Position numbers and translations under genes: made by a program. Shown one piece after another: positions 19,333 through 30,540 of a stretch of DNA of 64,000 nucleotides (its first letter is position 1; every line of letters begins with the position of its first letter). Source of the DNA: Symbiodinium natans (lineage: Eukaryota; Sar; Dinophyceae; Suessiales; Symbiodiniaceae); contig CAJNDS010002472.1 of assembly GCA_905221605.1 (NCBI GenBank), forward strand, positions 247,001 through 311,000. The letters are read 5' to 3'. Below the pieces are notes generated by a model, which saw nothing but the letters and a program-made list of their open reading frames with translations, was not told the origin of the DNA and did not search any database.

Positions 19333-20804
19333 TGGTTTAAGGATTGTGGGCGGAACCTTCGGGATCCGAAGAAACACAAAGCAGTTGGCAAACGAACCAA
19401 CAAACCAGCACAAAATCCTCCTGCTTTCCGCCGACCTCACAGAAACTTGGGTTCCGTTTAAGTCGTTTTGGGTTTAGGGTTTAGGGTTTAGGGTTTAGGG
19501 TTTAGGGTTTAGGGTTTTGGGTTTTGGGTTTTGGGTTTTGGGACAGTCCCTCAGTCCTCAACCCAAATGCCCTAAGGCTTGCAACCCACACACAAAGAAA
19601 GACAACAGCAACAAACGTCATGCCAGCAAAAACAGTTTCATACCATCATCAGCAATAAAAACACGAATAGTAAGAAGATAGCAAAAGAGTATCAGTAACA
19701 AGAATAACAGTAGTAGTGATTCAGAACACACAAGCTCATAATCATCACGAGACCAACTCTCCCTTGAAACCCCTGGCTTGCGCCAGTCCTGAGGATGGTC
19801 CCCGTCTTGCTGTGCCTTCGCTGACCAGGGAATCGACAGAGACAGAGACAGAGACAGCGACAGAGAGAGAGAGAGAGGGAGGGAGAGGGAGGGAGAGAGC
19901 GAAAAAGAGAGAGAGAGAGGGAGAGAGAGGGAGGGAGAGGGAGAGAGAGAGGGAAAGAGAGAGAGAGAGAGAGGGTTTAGGCCCAGTTTTAGGCCTTTGT
20001 AGAGGGCTGATAGGGCTGATAGGTCTTCAGACTCCACGAGAGGCTTGGGCTTGGGGATGCTGAGGCTGGGCAAAGCTTTCCAAAGCCCAAACCCCAAAAC
20101 CCCTCTACACACCCCAAAAAACCTGGCAACTCTATACTGGCTTTGGGGGCGAAAGACACGTAGTCCCTGTGTAGCCCTTCAAAGCGCAAACCAAAACCCG
20201 AAGCGGGGGCCTCTCGAGCTTGATGCTTCGCAGCGCCCACGTGCTCTTCCGAAACCCTAAACCCTGAACCCTGAACCCTAACCCTAAACCCTAAACCCTG
20301 AACCCTAAACCCTTAACAGGCCCTGGCAGTACGTCCCAGGGGCGCACTCTTGGCGCCGAAAGCCTGACAGCGCCAAGAAGTGTAGGGTTGAAGGGCTTTA
20401 GGGCGGGTTTAGGGTTGAGGGTTTGGGTTTTTGAGTTTTGGGTTTTGGGTCTTGGGTTTTGGGTTGAGGGTTTAAGGTTCAGGGTTTAGGGTTGAGGGTT
20501 TGGGGTTTAGGGTTGTGAGGTTTAGGGTGGGTTGGGGGTTAAGGTTTTAGGGCTTGGGGTGGGTTCGTTGTTGAGGGTTGAGGGTTTAGGGCATCATAGG
20601 GTGGGTTTGGGGTTTGGGATGGGTTGAGGGTTTAGGGTTCCCTGCTCCCTACATCCCAAGCCCTTACAACCCTAAACCGCCCTCAACGTCTAGGCCGTGA
20701 AAGTGCGGGAGATTGGGTGTTGGAGCTCACTGCTCACTGCTCGCGGACCAATACCTTCCGGAAACGGCACTTTGGATATGAGCCTCCGTCCCGTGAAGAT
20801 CCAG
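19333..20804. other. Unphased islands and repeats between two gene models
   Basis: Contains TTTTGGG variant repeats (19511-19545), a purine-rich GAGA microsatellite (about 19845-19975) and diverged GGGTTTGGG sequence (20390-20640). Islands at 19340-19455, 20110-20230, 20320-20390 and 20705-20805 are partly open on both strands. One could be exon-like on the minus strand (LSAPRVRPWDVLP near 20325-20365). I could not phase these with either neighbouring model. Confidence 0.45.
19845..19975. repeat. GA-rich microsatellite
   Basis: GAGACA units pass into GAGAGAGGGA-type repeats. The long Leu/Ser frame on the other strand is a low-complexity product. Confidence 0.85.
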
Positions 20805-20912
20805 GACCCTAAACCCTAAACCCTAAACCCTAAACCCTAAACCCTAAACCCTAAACCCTAAACCCTAAACCCTAAACCCTAAACCCTAAACCCTAAACCC
20901 TAAACCCTAAAC
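20805..20912. repeat. CCCTAAA array
   Basis: About 15 perfect units. Confidence 0.9.
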
Positions 20913-21013
20913 CCTGAACTCAACACAGCTTGCAACTCCGGGCTTAGGGGTTTAGGCTTTAGGGTCTAAGGTTTGGGGTCCTTGTGCCCTCAGAATCCCT
21001 AAGCCCTGAACCC

Positions 21014-23753
21014 CATCTCCAGGTTCGCCTCCGGGCTGTAGGAGAGCAGGTCGACCACGGACGTGACGTGCTCGTCAAACGCCTGTCTTGGGGGCATTTT
21101 TTTTTCAGCACTTGGGGGTCTCTGTAGAGCTGCCAGGAGCCATGGGATGCTGCAGTTATCCTAGACCCCTAGGAATAAACAGAGGTATCCTGCTCCCCGA
21201 ACCCCTGAACCCTAAGCCCTTTTAAGGGGTGTATAGGGGAACCGATCCCTGAAAGAAGGAAATAGGGCCCTGGTATCCAGTTTGCGGAGTTGGGGCGCCT
21301 GCAGAGCCCGTAAACCCTAAACCCTACTGCCTTCTGCAGCTTAGGGCTTAAGGCTTTGGGATGCCCCCCCTCATACTAGCAGTCCTTAATAGGAATTCTC
21401 GTACCCCCTATGATAATCACTATGAAGGACTGGTAGTATAAGGGGGGGAACATCCCAAGCTCAGGGCTAGGCGCTTTCAACAAGTAAAAGCCAATAAAAC
21501 TCACTAACATTGAAATAGTGACTAAGTAGTCACAAACACAAGGACAAGAATACTAAAGTCACATGCATTGCCATGCCGGCGCTAAACATGTGCTGATCAG
21601 CCGGCGTCTCTCTTCTCAATATTCCTGTTATTGTGGCGAGCACCAACAAGTAGAATATGAATATCATACACACATATATTTTATATACTTAGATAATAAT
21701 ATGATGTATTATCTTACACTGTATTGTTCTTATGTTGCCTTATATTACATTGTTGCCCGTCATGCTCAAGTTCTTTGGAATCCCGAGAGGTCGCCAGCCT
21801 TCACAGGGAGTCGGGATCGAGACTCTTATGAAAAGAGGCATCCAGGGTGTTCCATCGCGGCAATAATAAAGAAACACCTCAAGATGCAAATTTAGGGAGT
21901 TTAGGCTTTAGGGTTTGGGGTCTGGATTAGGGCTTACGGTTTTGCGGTGTAGGGAGTTTAGGGTTTAGGTTTTGGGGTTTCGGCGATGACACACCCATAT
22001 TCTAGGCGATGATACATCCGTATCCAGATCCTCAGGAGGGGGCCGGGATCCGTCAACCTCGAGCCTACAACCCCCTAACCACGAAGGTAGACATATACGT
22101 GCTGACGTCTCTTTTCAGATGGCGTAGACCCTAAACCCCAAACCCCAAACCCCAAACCCTAAACACCTAAACCCTAAACCCTAAACCCTAAACCCCAAAC
22201 CCCAAACCCCAAACCCTAAACCCTAAACCCTATGTTTGCGCTGCGCCTTGAGGGCCGTGAAGTCGGGAGGCAAGTCTTTCTTGCGGACGACCGGCTTCTG
22301 CTCCTGGAGATCGGTAAGGGCTGTGGTAACCCTACTTGAACTAGGTTAGGGTTGTGGTAACCCTACTTTAACTAGGTTAGGGTTGTGGTAACCCTGCTTT
22401 AACTAGGTTAGGGTTGTGGTAACCCTACTTTAACTAGGTTAGGGTTGTGGTAACCCTACTTTAACTAGGTTAGGGCTGTGGTAACCCTACTTTAACTATT
22501 CATGAGCTAGGGCCTTAGGGGTTTGGGTGGCAAGTTAAGCTCCACAAGCTTGTAGGGTTACCCCCACTTCTAAGTACGGCAAGGACCTTGAACCCTAAAC
22601 CCTAAACCCTACACCCTAAACCCTACACCCTAAACCCTACACCCTAAACCCTAAACCCTAAACCCTAAACCCTAAGCCCTAAGCCCTAAACCCTAAACCC
22701 TAAACCCTAAACCCTAAACCCTAAACCCTAAACCCTAAACCCTAAACCCTAAACCCTAACCCTTTTAACAGCCCCAAAAGGCTCCTCCTCCTTTTCTGGC
22801 TCCGACTCTGAGCCGTAGAGGTCGGGGTCGTACCAGCTCCTCGGAGCAAAGCCGCATACTTAGGGTTTAGGGTTTCGGGTTTAGGGCTTAGGGTTTAGGG
22901 TTTAGGGTTTAGGGCTTAGGGCTTAGGGTTTAGGGTTTAGGGTTTAGGGCTTAAGGTTTAGGGTTTAGGGCTTAGGGCTTCGGGCTTAGGGCTTAGGGCT
23001 TAGGGCTTAGGGTTTGGGGTTTGGGGTTTAGGGTTTAGGGGTTGAGAGGTTCAGGGTTTAGGGTAGCCCAGTAAGCAGATCTTAACAAAGGTACCCTTTT
23101 GGGGGTTGGCTTCATAAGGGAACCTTGAACGAAAAAAAAGTGGGAAGGGTGCCACTGGGCTCGCAAGCGAAGCATTGGACAAACTTGCTCAGCACTCCAA
23201 ACTTGAAAAATCCCTGGCAAGACCAAACCCGTAAACCTCTCAACCACTCAAACCCTAAACCCTAAACAAGTAAACCTCTCAACCCCTAAACCTCTCAAAC
23301 CCTAAACCCTAAACCCGAAACCCGCAACCTCTCAAACTCTAAACCCGAAACCCGAAACCCGCAACCTCTCAAACTCTAAACCCTAAACCCGAAACCCTAA
23401 ACCCTAAACCCGCACACCTCTCAACCCCCCAAACCCAAGCGTCGACTCGGACTTGGTGTCTTCAATCTCCACCTTCGCCTCATCTACCAAGGCCTGCTCC
23501 GGGATTCGGGTGCAGCGAAACCCGAAACCCTAAACCCACCGCAAGAACTTCGGGTTTAGGCCTTAGGGGTTCGGGGTTTGGGGTTTAAGGTTTAGGGTTT
23601 GGGGTTTAGGGTTTAGGGTTTAGGGTTTAGGGTCTGGGGTTTAGGGATTAGGGTTTAGGGTTACACCTTGGCTTCAGCCAGTTTTGTGAACAATTCTGGT
23701 GGCTGTCCACACCAGCACCGCCCTTCACCACCGCATCCGCAGCCCCAACATAC
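21014..23753 (-). CDS. Multi-exon gene segment, five phase-compatible exons
   Basis: Exons on the minus strand: 23667-23753, 23441-23493, 22773-22839, 22247-22303 and about 21014-21082. Boundaries: CTCCAG/…AAG/GTGTAA, AGCAG/…AC/GCTTGG, CCGAG/…GGG/GCTGTT, CTCCAG/…AAG/GCGCAG, AAGACAG/…. Phases 0/0, 0/2, 2/0, 0/0 join without stops. Peptides: PPELFTKLAEAK/ALVDEAKVEIEDTK, SWYDPDLYGSESEPEKEEE, EQKPVVRKKDLPPDFTALK/AFDEHVTSVVDLLSYSPE. The first exon is Cys/Gly-rich (CWGCGCGG). The 3' donor of the last exon is unclear (GA possible at CTG/GAGATG). Introns carry telomere arrays of both orientations, a 31-bp tandem repeat and two small inverted-repeat elements. The product is not recognised. It may be the same gene as the exons at 32.6-34.6 kb and 16.1-19.2 kb. 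Confidence 0.6.
21166..21281. repeat. Diverged copy of small inverted-repeat element family 2
   Basis: CTAGACCCCTAGGAATAAAC at the left and AAATAGGGCCCTGGTATCCAG-like sequence at the right match the family in outline only. Confidence 0.35.
21358..21456. mobile_element. MITE-like element, family 1, copy A
   Basis: About 99 bp with imperfect terminal inverted repeats of about 30 bases. It starts GGGATG-CCCCCCTCATACTAGCAG and ends TAGTATAAGGGGGGGAACATCCC. The centre is AATTCTCGTACCCCCTATGATAATC. It sits in an intron of the minus-strand gene model. Confidence 0.75.
22316..22497. repeat. 31-bp tandem repeat, six copies
   Basis: The unit begins GGGTTGTGGTAACCCTAC and ends ACTAGGTTA. Copies differ at one or two bases. 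Each unit carries AGGGTT…AACCCT dyad symmetry. Confidence 0.9.
22589..23040. repeat. CCCTAAA array and TTTAGGG array around an exon
   Basis: CCCTAAA at 22589-22762 and TTTAGGG (with CTTAGGG variants) at 22859-23040 directly flank the exon 22773-22839. The exon therefore stands between two oppositely oriented arrays with only 10-20 bases of other sequence on each side. Confidence 0.9.
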
Positions 23754-23838
23754 CTGGAGGTTCATGGGTATACAGATAACCCTAAACCCTAAACCTTAAA
23801 CCCGAAACCCTAAACCGCAAACCCTCAACCCTCATTTT

Positions 23839-23861
23839 GGGGGGGGGGGGGGGGGGGGGGG
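23839..23861. repeat. Poly(G) tract
   Basis: 23 consecutive G. Similar G runs occur at about 37467-37484, 41453-41466, 50069-50087 and 50417-50437. Confidence 0.85.
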
Positions 23862-23869
23862 CGTGCTAT

Positions 23870-24780
23870 AGCACTTATCACCCTGCCTATGACTGCAAGT
23901 GCCATGGTGTCGTTTTTTGGGGAAGGCCTTGGGGCTTCAAGAGAGGGGGCTGCTACATGTCCCAGGCCCACGGATTGACCACGTGAGCAGACATCGAAGA
24001 AAATTGTGTTCCGGTAAAGACTAAACGGGGATGGGTACTGGAGATCATGTTTGGCTCCTGTACTAAGGGCAAAGCCTCAAGAAAACGTCCCCTCTTCTAT
24101 AAGGTCATATCTGCAAATTGGCTATATGTACTAGTCTCATATTCCTTTTCAAAGTACGATACATATACCCATGACCACAACATATCACAACATCAAACAT
24201 GCAGAATTCTCCACCTCTGCCGGCTCGTCTGGAAGTGCCGGAGCATCTGGGGCGCGAAGCTCCTGTTTGGGCGCTTGAGAGAGGGGTGTCCTCTTGGGGG
24301 GCCAGAGTGGGCGGAGGGGGGAGCCAGCCCCAACCCCTCAACGCCCAACCTTGAATCCGAAACCCTAAACCCCCGGCCCTAAACCCTAAACCCCACACCC
24401 CCACCCTAAACCCCCGGCCCTAAACCCTAAACCCCACACCCCCAATGGGGGTTTCCAATAATAGGGTCCTTTTCAACGGGGATTCTACTATATTCTCGGC
24501 AACCCCCAAATCCCAAATCCCAAACCCCAAATGAAAAGTCCCAAACCCTCTCAGCGCACTTTCCAGGGCCTTCGAAGCCCCGGGATGTCTAGGGGTTGAG
24601 GGTTTGGGGCTTAGGGTTTAGGGTTTAAGGTAGGGTTTAGGGTTTAAGGTGTAGGGTTTAGGGTTTGGGGTTTAGGGTTTTTCGCTGCGGGTGCGCTCGA
24701 CCCCCCCCATAAAGTGGTAGGGGGGTCGGCGCAGTCGTTGAAATGCCCACTCCTCCCACCCAAATCACAAACCTTGGACG
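23870..24780. other. Islands and arrays, no supported gene
   Basis: Mixed CCCTAAA (24361-24430) and TTTAGGG (24600-24680) with unique stretches. Near 24215-24320 the plus strand reads ARLEVPEHLGREAPVWALER and could be an exon. Near 24545-24590 the minus strand reads SKALESALR. Confidence 0.35.
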
Positions 24781-25731
24781 GGTTTAGGGTTGTCTACCCC
24801 CCAGCCCCCCTATCAAGGGGGGAGATATGGTCTTGAGAGCTGGCTTTTTTGCCATCATAAATATACTTGTGATGCACATGCATTGATTGATACCTTCGCT
24901 AAAGAGCCAAGATTGCTGCGAAAGGAAACGCTGCTCGTCTGGAGGACATGCTGAAAGGTTTTCCAGGTGCAGTATCTTGAATGCTGGAATGGGTCCTCCG
25001 CCCTTCTTACATGGACCCTTCTCTACTCCTTCATCTACAGCACATCTACAGGCAAGCGGCGTGCGACAAAGTTCATGGATCTTGGCAATGTGGTAAGAAT
25101 GCGATGCTACAGGAAGCATGCACGACGCAACCCGCATGAATGGCAACCTTCGGGCACAGTGTTTCAGCGCTTCCAATAGTTCTGTCCTGTGGCAGGCTGA
25201 TGTTACTCTACGCTGCTACTGTGCTCTGCGCGGGCCTGCGCGATATCTGTTGCGCGGCACCAACAGCTCTTGCACAATGGACTGGGTGAAACGCGCCCTA
25301 GGTGCAGGATGCCAAAGCAAATCACGCATAGGCCAAAGTCGGCCGCCTCGTCCTCTCGCGGTGAAAGCGTGCACCCACCACCAGCCCCCAATTAGAGAGG
25401 GCGAGGCTGCCGCGAGATCGAATGGTTCCACTTGCCATCCTGCACCAATCCTGCTGCGTATTTACACCTAGCTATAGCCTATGCATAAACCACATTGGCG
25501 TTGTATGGCTGATGCATATAACTCACGCTTCCACTATTATATACGGCTGGCCGTGAGATTACCTATACAGCTTCCAGAAACCAAGCTTGAGCTGGGCGCG
25601 CTGCCTACAAACATTGCCGTGCTCGTCAAAGGACTGCATGCCCTGCGGCACTCGCAGATTGTTGAGTGTTGCGGGTAACCTGTACGTGTCGCCCGAGAGG
25701 TGAAACGCCCCTCTTCTGCGCAAGCAGCCCC
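24781..25731. other. Unique flank downstream of the Helitron coding region
   Basis: No telomere-like arrays. Short frames only, none with recognisable motifs. It probably includes the 3' part and terminus of the Helitron, but I could not place a hairpin with CTRR end. Confidence 0.4.
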
Positions 25732-26994
25732 TCATCTGGCCGGCGTGAAATGGTCGGCTGTCAAGATGCCCGCCAACAAGAAGTCTTTGTAGTAGCCGAC
25801 CCTGCTGATGGCGGTGTAAGCAGCTGCCGGAACCTTGGGAGCGTCCAAGTAGACGACCACGTGGGGAAGCTCTGCGCCCTGAAACTTCAGGATGGTGGAG
25901 GCGTAGCCGGGCCTGACAGGGTAGTAGGCGAGGCCGCCCCGGTCCGGATCGGTCCAAGGCCACACGCTGACCACATAGCCGGTGACGGTGCGCAGTGCGC
26001 ACCAGCAGCCCGCCAGTGAGGTTGTCATACTTGAGGACCGTTGCCTCCATGCCGTTGACAAAGTCGACATCCTTCCGCACGTTGCGCGTCAGGTAAACTC
26101 GCATGCCCTTGTACACGGGCATCGCCGATGGCTCCAACTCTGCAACCGGCCTCAACTTGCCCTGTGCATAATTCTCGGGGTTGGAGTCCACGTCGGCAGG
26201 CAAGGTTGCTACGGGTGGATAGTGAGGGAAGAAGGCTTGCAGGGCAACCTTATTCACTACAGCAGCCCCTCGCCTAGTGCATGTGAGGATGGTGGTATCA
26301 GGCCTACATTTCAAGAGCTTCCTAAGTGCCTTGACTGTGGGCTTGCCCGGAGGTCGCCATGCCAGCTTGTTACGCAATTGCCTGAGGAGCTTGTTGTTGG
26401 GCTTGTTGGTCCGCAGCACTGCTAGCAACTTCGCATGCACTTTGTCCTTGCAGCGGTACATCTTGTGAAGGGCCACCCGGTAGCACATGGTCGTCCAGAG
26501 GCGCGAGTGCCACGGTCGCTGTTCGCCCATGCCCGCCATCTGGTACCGGTCGCCTAGCAGGGCTAGGGCCGGCACGCGCTCGGCAGCCGCCCAGAGCCGC
26601 AGGATCTTGTCGAAGTTGACCATATCGAGCTGCGAGAGCTCGTCCACGACGATCAAGGAGTACATGCTTAACAAAGACGCCTCACCGTGCTCTGCAGCCT
26701 CGTGCAGACCAAAGGCCGCGTGGCAGGTGTCGATGTCCACTCTGTCCCCATAGCGTGCCTTCATGCGGCTGGCCAACTGCGCCGTCGGCAAGGCCATCAG
26801 AACCTTGCCACCCTTGGCCAAGGCGCGGTCGATGCACGAGAAGATTACCGTGGTCTTGCCGGTCCCCGGTGGCCCGAGGCAGATGTTGGCCCTGCTGCCC
26901 TGCGCCTCCTGTCGCAGACGGTCCGCCTCGCCTTCGTCCGCCTCCTCGATAGCCAGCGCACGGTCCACCGCGTTGTCCACGAGGTCTTTGAAAC
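25732..26994 (-). CDS. Helitron PIF1-type helicase domain
   Basis: Starts FKDLVDNAVDRALAIEE after an AG acceptor at 26995. The intron reaches back to about 27100 with an unresolved, non-GT donor. Motifs: Walker A GPPGTGKTT (about 26850-26876), motif II VVDELSQ (about 26630-26655), then LTCTRRGAAVVN and YLTRNVRKDVDFVNGMEA. Coding sense shifts frame near 25990 in a GCGCACTGCGCAC repeat. The new frame gives GYASTILKFQGAELPHVVVY and AAYTAISRV (motifs V and VI) and stops at 25732. Confidence 0.75.
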
Positions 26995-27239
26995 CTGTCA
27001 CACAAACAGAGTTGCGGGCGCTAACAGCCGCTAACATGCTCTCGACACGACATGCGCTGCGTGGGACGAGTAAGTACAACACAGTTAACACGCAAATATA
27101 TCCAGGCAAGGCGCGGCGCTGCTGCCGATTGAACTTGCTAGGGTCTGGCAGAACCCCGGGCTTGCTGCACTTGGCCTTCTTCTTGGCGCGGCGATTGTCC
27201 TGGGCCTGCCGCTCGGCCCGGCATCCAGGGAGCCATCGA

Positions 27240-28458
27240 GGTAGTCCTGAAGCAAGCCGCGGTGCGCCCGGATCATGGCCAGGATGGTGTCCACGTGATC
27301 CTTAGTGTGGGCCTCCATCTTCAGCTCTGCGCGGATCTTCTCATCATCGTGCCACATCGCCTGCGCTACGGGGTGCTCGCAGAGGACCGCCATGGCGAAG
27401 TACTTGTGGGCCTCCGGCAGCCGCCTGGCCACGTGGTCGGGCAAGCAGAAATCTGCAGCATTCTCGAACGGCACGTTCAGCATGAGCCACTGGCCGAAAT
27501 AGCGGTCGCTCAACTTGGAGACCGTCTCCGCAGCCACCACCTTCTCGCCCTGCATCACGTAATTGGCCGCGAACTCCTCGAGGGTGGCCTCGCTTTCGGA
27601 CTGCTGGTGCTTCTTCTTCAGCCAGTGGCAGATCTTCCCCTCGGCGGTCGTCTTGCGGAGGTAGTCAAGGAGGCTGATGCGGCCGCAAGCCCACTCCGTC
27701 TTCTCGTACAGCTCCACCTCCCGTGTCTTGGGATCCTGGTCCGGGTAAGGTGCGACCAAATCGCGCTTGCCGCCGCTGACGGTGGAGAGGTGCCACTGCC
27801 GGAACTTGGCGCCGAAGAGCTGCAACACCATCTCGGGCTCGAGCGGCCTGTAGCGCGTCAGAACGGTGGCGGCGATGCCCATGGCCTCGGCATCGTCGTT
27901 GAGCCACTCTTCGCTGGCCGCATCCGAGAACTTGCTGACGTACTTGGTGACATAGGCGCGCAGCAGGCCATCGTCATCGCACATCTGGAAGTCCTGGTGG
28001 CAGCGGAGCACCTCCATGAGATCAACGAGATACGGGCGGAGGCCCTCGCCGTGGTCCTCCTCCGTGTGCTGCAAGCGCCATGCGCCTGCTTCGCGGTCAT
28101 AGCAAGTCGCCTCCTCGTGGACCGGCCAACCGCTCTTCTTCTCTCGATCGTATTGGCTGCCTTCCACGTAACCACGGAGGTCTGGGTCATTTGGCAGCGT
28201 GGCAGACGCGACCTCGTCCAGCCGCAGCTGCTCGACGTCCTCTGGCCGCACGAAGATGACGACGTGGACATGAACCCGGCCTGAACCGTGGTAGTCCTGA
28301 GTGGCCGCCTTACGGGTCCCATCCTGATACTCGAGGCGCAAGAAGAAGTGCAGGCGGCGAGCCTGCCCTTGCTCATCCAGAACGTGGAAAATGTTGCTCT
28401 TCCACGCTTGCTGCCGACCCTGTCCTCCAGTGCGGCCAAGGAGCAAGCCCTTCACGGC
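27240..28458 (-). CDS. Helitron Rep domain (HUH nuclease)
   Basis: GRVHVHVVIFVRPEDVEQ at about 28250-28290 is the HUH metal-binding motif (H-V-H). LLRAYVTKYVSKFSD at about 27925-27965 carries the Tyr motif (Y-x3-Y). Between them, SGWPVHEE and HTEEDHGEGLRPY are also conserved-looking. These residues would nick and covalently hold the 5' DNA end in rolling-circle transposition. The first codon after the TAA (28456-28458) is in the same frame. Near 27230 coding sense moves to another frame that reads QDNRRAKKKAKCSK and FNRQQRRALP up to the next intron. Confidence 0.7.
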
Positions 28459-29134
28459 TTAGACCATGACGTGAACCATGTGCAGTGTCTCCGCTGCTGG
28501 CAGGAAGAGCCGCTCCTTGAGCATCTTCTGCATTTCGTCGCGCACCCACTCGTGGTAGGGGAAGCTCCACTCGTAGGGGGCAATGGTGAAGAAGATCCTC
28601 GGATAGCCGACCTGCCGCACCATATCCAGCAAGGCATAATGTACGCCGCGCCAGTAGTGAGGGCTGAAGGCCTCGCCCTTGAGCATCAAGCGCATGGGCG
28701 CCCAAGAGCTTGCCCAGCGCCAGAGCAGCGAAGAGCCTCTTGATGCTGTGCCGCGTGGCACCGTCGTCTTTGGGCTCCTCCCCCTCGCTGAACATCTCAT
28801 TGTCCTGGCCGTCCTCCGTGTCCTCGTCGCTTTGACCAGCGTTCAGCACGTCCTCCAAGGTGGCCGCGTGTTCCTGACGAATCACCCTCCGCGGGTCTGT
28901 GGCACGCTCGTGGGTGAAGGTCATCTTGATGTCCCAGAACAAGCATGGCCACAAAGCGCATTCGACCCCAATGCGTTCGATGAACTGCAGGCGACGACGG
29001 CGAGCGAGGTCATCTGCTCCAGGATGCTCTTGCAGAAACTTGTCGTGCTCAGCCACGAAGTCGGAGTAGGGCGTGTCGTCCGAGGCCATCAGGAAGTCGT
29101 AGGCGGCGCGGGCCTTTCTCCGCATGTCCGGATC
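28459..29134 (-). CDS. Helitron exon 3 start: Helitron-like N domain, frameshifted and ending in TAA
   Basis: Begins DPDMRRKARAAYDFLMASDD, includes an acidic linker, then shifts frame near 28690. In the second frame, AFSPHYWRGVHYALLDM and PRIFFTIAPYEWSFPYHEW fit the Helitron-like N domain, which ends with F-x-T-x-P-x-E-W. An in-frame TAA at 28459-28461 then interrupts a reading that continues without gap into the Rep segment. I infer a nonsense mutation rather than an intron because the spacing is otherwise undisturbed. Confidence 0.6.
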
Positions 29135-29209
29135 CTGGCAGCGATAAGTAAGGAATGAGTGTACATATAGGCTTTGGAACAATATCAAGCGAAGCTATGA
29201 CCGAGCGGC
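29135..29209 (-). other. GC-AG intron, 75 nt
   Basis: Donor TTACAG/GCCGCT, acceptor ATCGCTGCCAG/GAT. It joins KLLQ to DPDMRRKARAAYDF in phase 0. Unspliced, the frame stops after four codons. Confidence 0.7.
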
Positions 29210-29935
29210 CTGTAAGAGCTTGATGCGCCTCTTGATGCCAGCCGTCTCCCAGCGGAAGCGGATCATGGTGACCTTCTGCCGGTAACCAGACTTGTGCTCG
29301 GCACGGACGATGGGGCCGACGTCGATCTCCAAAGGCGACAGCGCACGAGCGGCTTCGGCAGAGAGCTCCCTCAACACCTCAGGCACATCTGCCACGGTCA
29401 CGCTCGGCTGCACGCGTGCGGCGCTGCACCTGGGACACTTGCCGGAGGCATGTGTCGGCTTCTGCGGCTTGGTCAGCGTGCTCTGTGTCAGGTCGCGCGG
29501 TGTCAGGAAGCCGCAAGTGTCGCACATGCTCCAGGAGTCATAGACGCACCAGCGCTCGAAATCCTCGGCCAAACAGCGGCGCTTCGCCGGTGGCAGTCCC
29601 GAGGTGTTCTCCACAGCCTCGCCCGCCGGAGTCCGCTTGAGGGGCTGGCCCATGCGGCGCCGCGCACGGGCCCGGTCCGCCAGCACTTGCTCCCGATACT
29701 TCTTCTTGGCTGCAGCCGAAGCAGGTGCCGAGGCCGCCTGGCGAGCTGCCAGAGCACCTTTCCACAATGCTGGCAACTCTTGCGCGGTTAGTGGGCGTCG
29801 GCCCCGCCCAGCTGCGCGCTTCGGTGCAGGGCCCTGCAGATGCTCTTGGAAGTAAGCTTGCGCTTCCAGGGGCAGGCGCTCTTCCAGTGCACGGCTGCGG
29901 CCGGCCGCTGACATGCGCCGAAGCTTGCCCAAGAC
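29210..29935 (-). CDS. Helitron exon 2: zinc-binding N-terminal domain
   Basis: 242 codons. A region rich in basic residues precedes CDTCGFLTPRD…CPRC, a four-Cys zinc site. The segment LSPLEIDVGP then YRQKVTMIRFRW is typical of the N-terminal region of RepHel-type proteins as I know them from protist genomes (family memory, not searched). The exon ends KLLQ before a GC donor. Confidence 0.6.
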
Positions 29936-30015
29936 CTGGTACAGCAAAAGCCAAGAAGCATTCTCAATTAATTCTACGCGTGTAATCTAAAAGTCTAAAA
30001 AGCAGACATCCCGGC
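29936..30015 (-). other. GC-AG intron, 80 nt
   Basis: Donor GAG/GCCGGG, acceptor TTGCTGTACCAG/GTC. Removing it joins KRE to VLGKLRRM in phase 0. Confidence 0.65.
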
Positions 30016-30540
30016 CTCCCGCTTGCCGGCTTCATCCTCACACATTGGCCACAGGTCTTCAGGCCGGCAGAACACGCAGCGAGCCGCGCGGCCCTTGACC
30101 TGCGCGGGGCCTCCACGTGCGCTCAATGCAAACGTGCAGCGCTCGCTGTCCATGCCAACGCAGATCCATGGCTTGGCAAGCTCCGTCTCGAAGTACCTGC
30201 GGAATTCCTCGGGAACACGTTCCAAGGCCAGGCGCTGGTACTCGGGCGCAAGGGCCAACAGCAAGCGCTTGACGTAGCCGCGCGACTGTGGCTGAAGACA
30301 AGCATCTGCCAGGCGTGCTGGGTCGCAGATAACCTTAGTCCAATGCTCGTGAGACGCGGCCACATACATCCGCTCTGCTATCAGTTCTTGCACCTCTATC
30401 AGAGCAAGTCTCCGAGCAAACGTCTGCTGCAGGAGCCCAGCGGCGCACGTAGCATAGGTCTGCCTCTGAGCGGCGCGGCCTGGCTCATGTGCTGAGAAGC
30501 AGCAAGGGGAGTCCGCGCTGCCAGGACACATACGAGGCAT
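30016..30540 (-). CDS. Helitron exon 1
   Basis: 175 codons from the Met at 30540. The C terminus has Cys pairs (CVFCRPEDLWPMC). The exon ends GGGAG before a GC donor at 30015-30014 (GCCGGGATG). Without splicing the frame stops 6 codons later. The start is the first Met after an upstream stop and is not certain. Confidence 0.55.

Larger units (their letters stand above)
25732..30540 (-). mobile_element. Helitron-like element: Rep/helicase coding region
   Basis: Minus-strand order is a zinc-rich N-terminal region, a Helitron-like N domain, a Rep domain with HUH and Tyr motifs, and a PIF1-type helicase, which is the RepHel order. Two introns of 80 and 75 nt with GC donors can be placed exactly by phase. 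A third lies between Rep and helicase. Reading frames shift near 28690, 27230 and 25990, and an in-frame TAA stands at 28459-28461, so this copy is probably inactive. Terminal ends were not found. The block 24.8-32.0 kb lacks telomere arrays. Confidence 0.8.

Noticed and set aside
19618-20112. 164-codon minus-strand frame with long Leu/Ser runs
   Set aside because: It is a product of the GA-rich microsatellite at 19845-19975.
27262-28284. 340-codon plus-strand frame
   Set aside because: It lies antisense to the Helitron Rep domain. The minus strand carries the HUH and Tyr motifs, and the plus frame has none.
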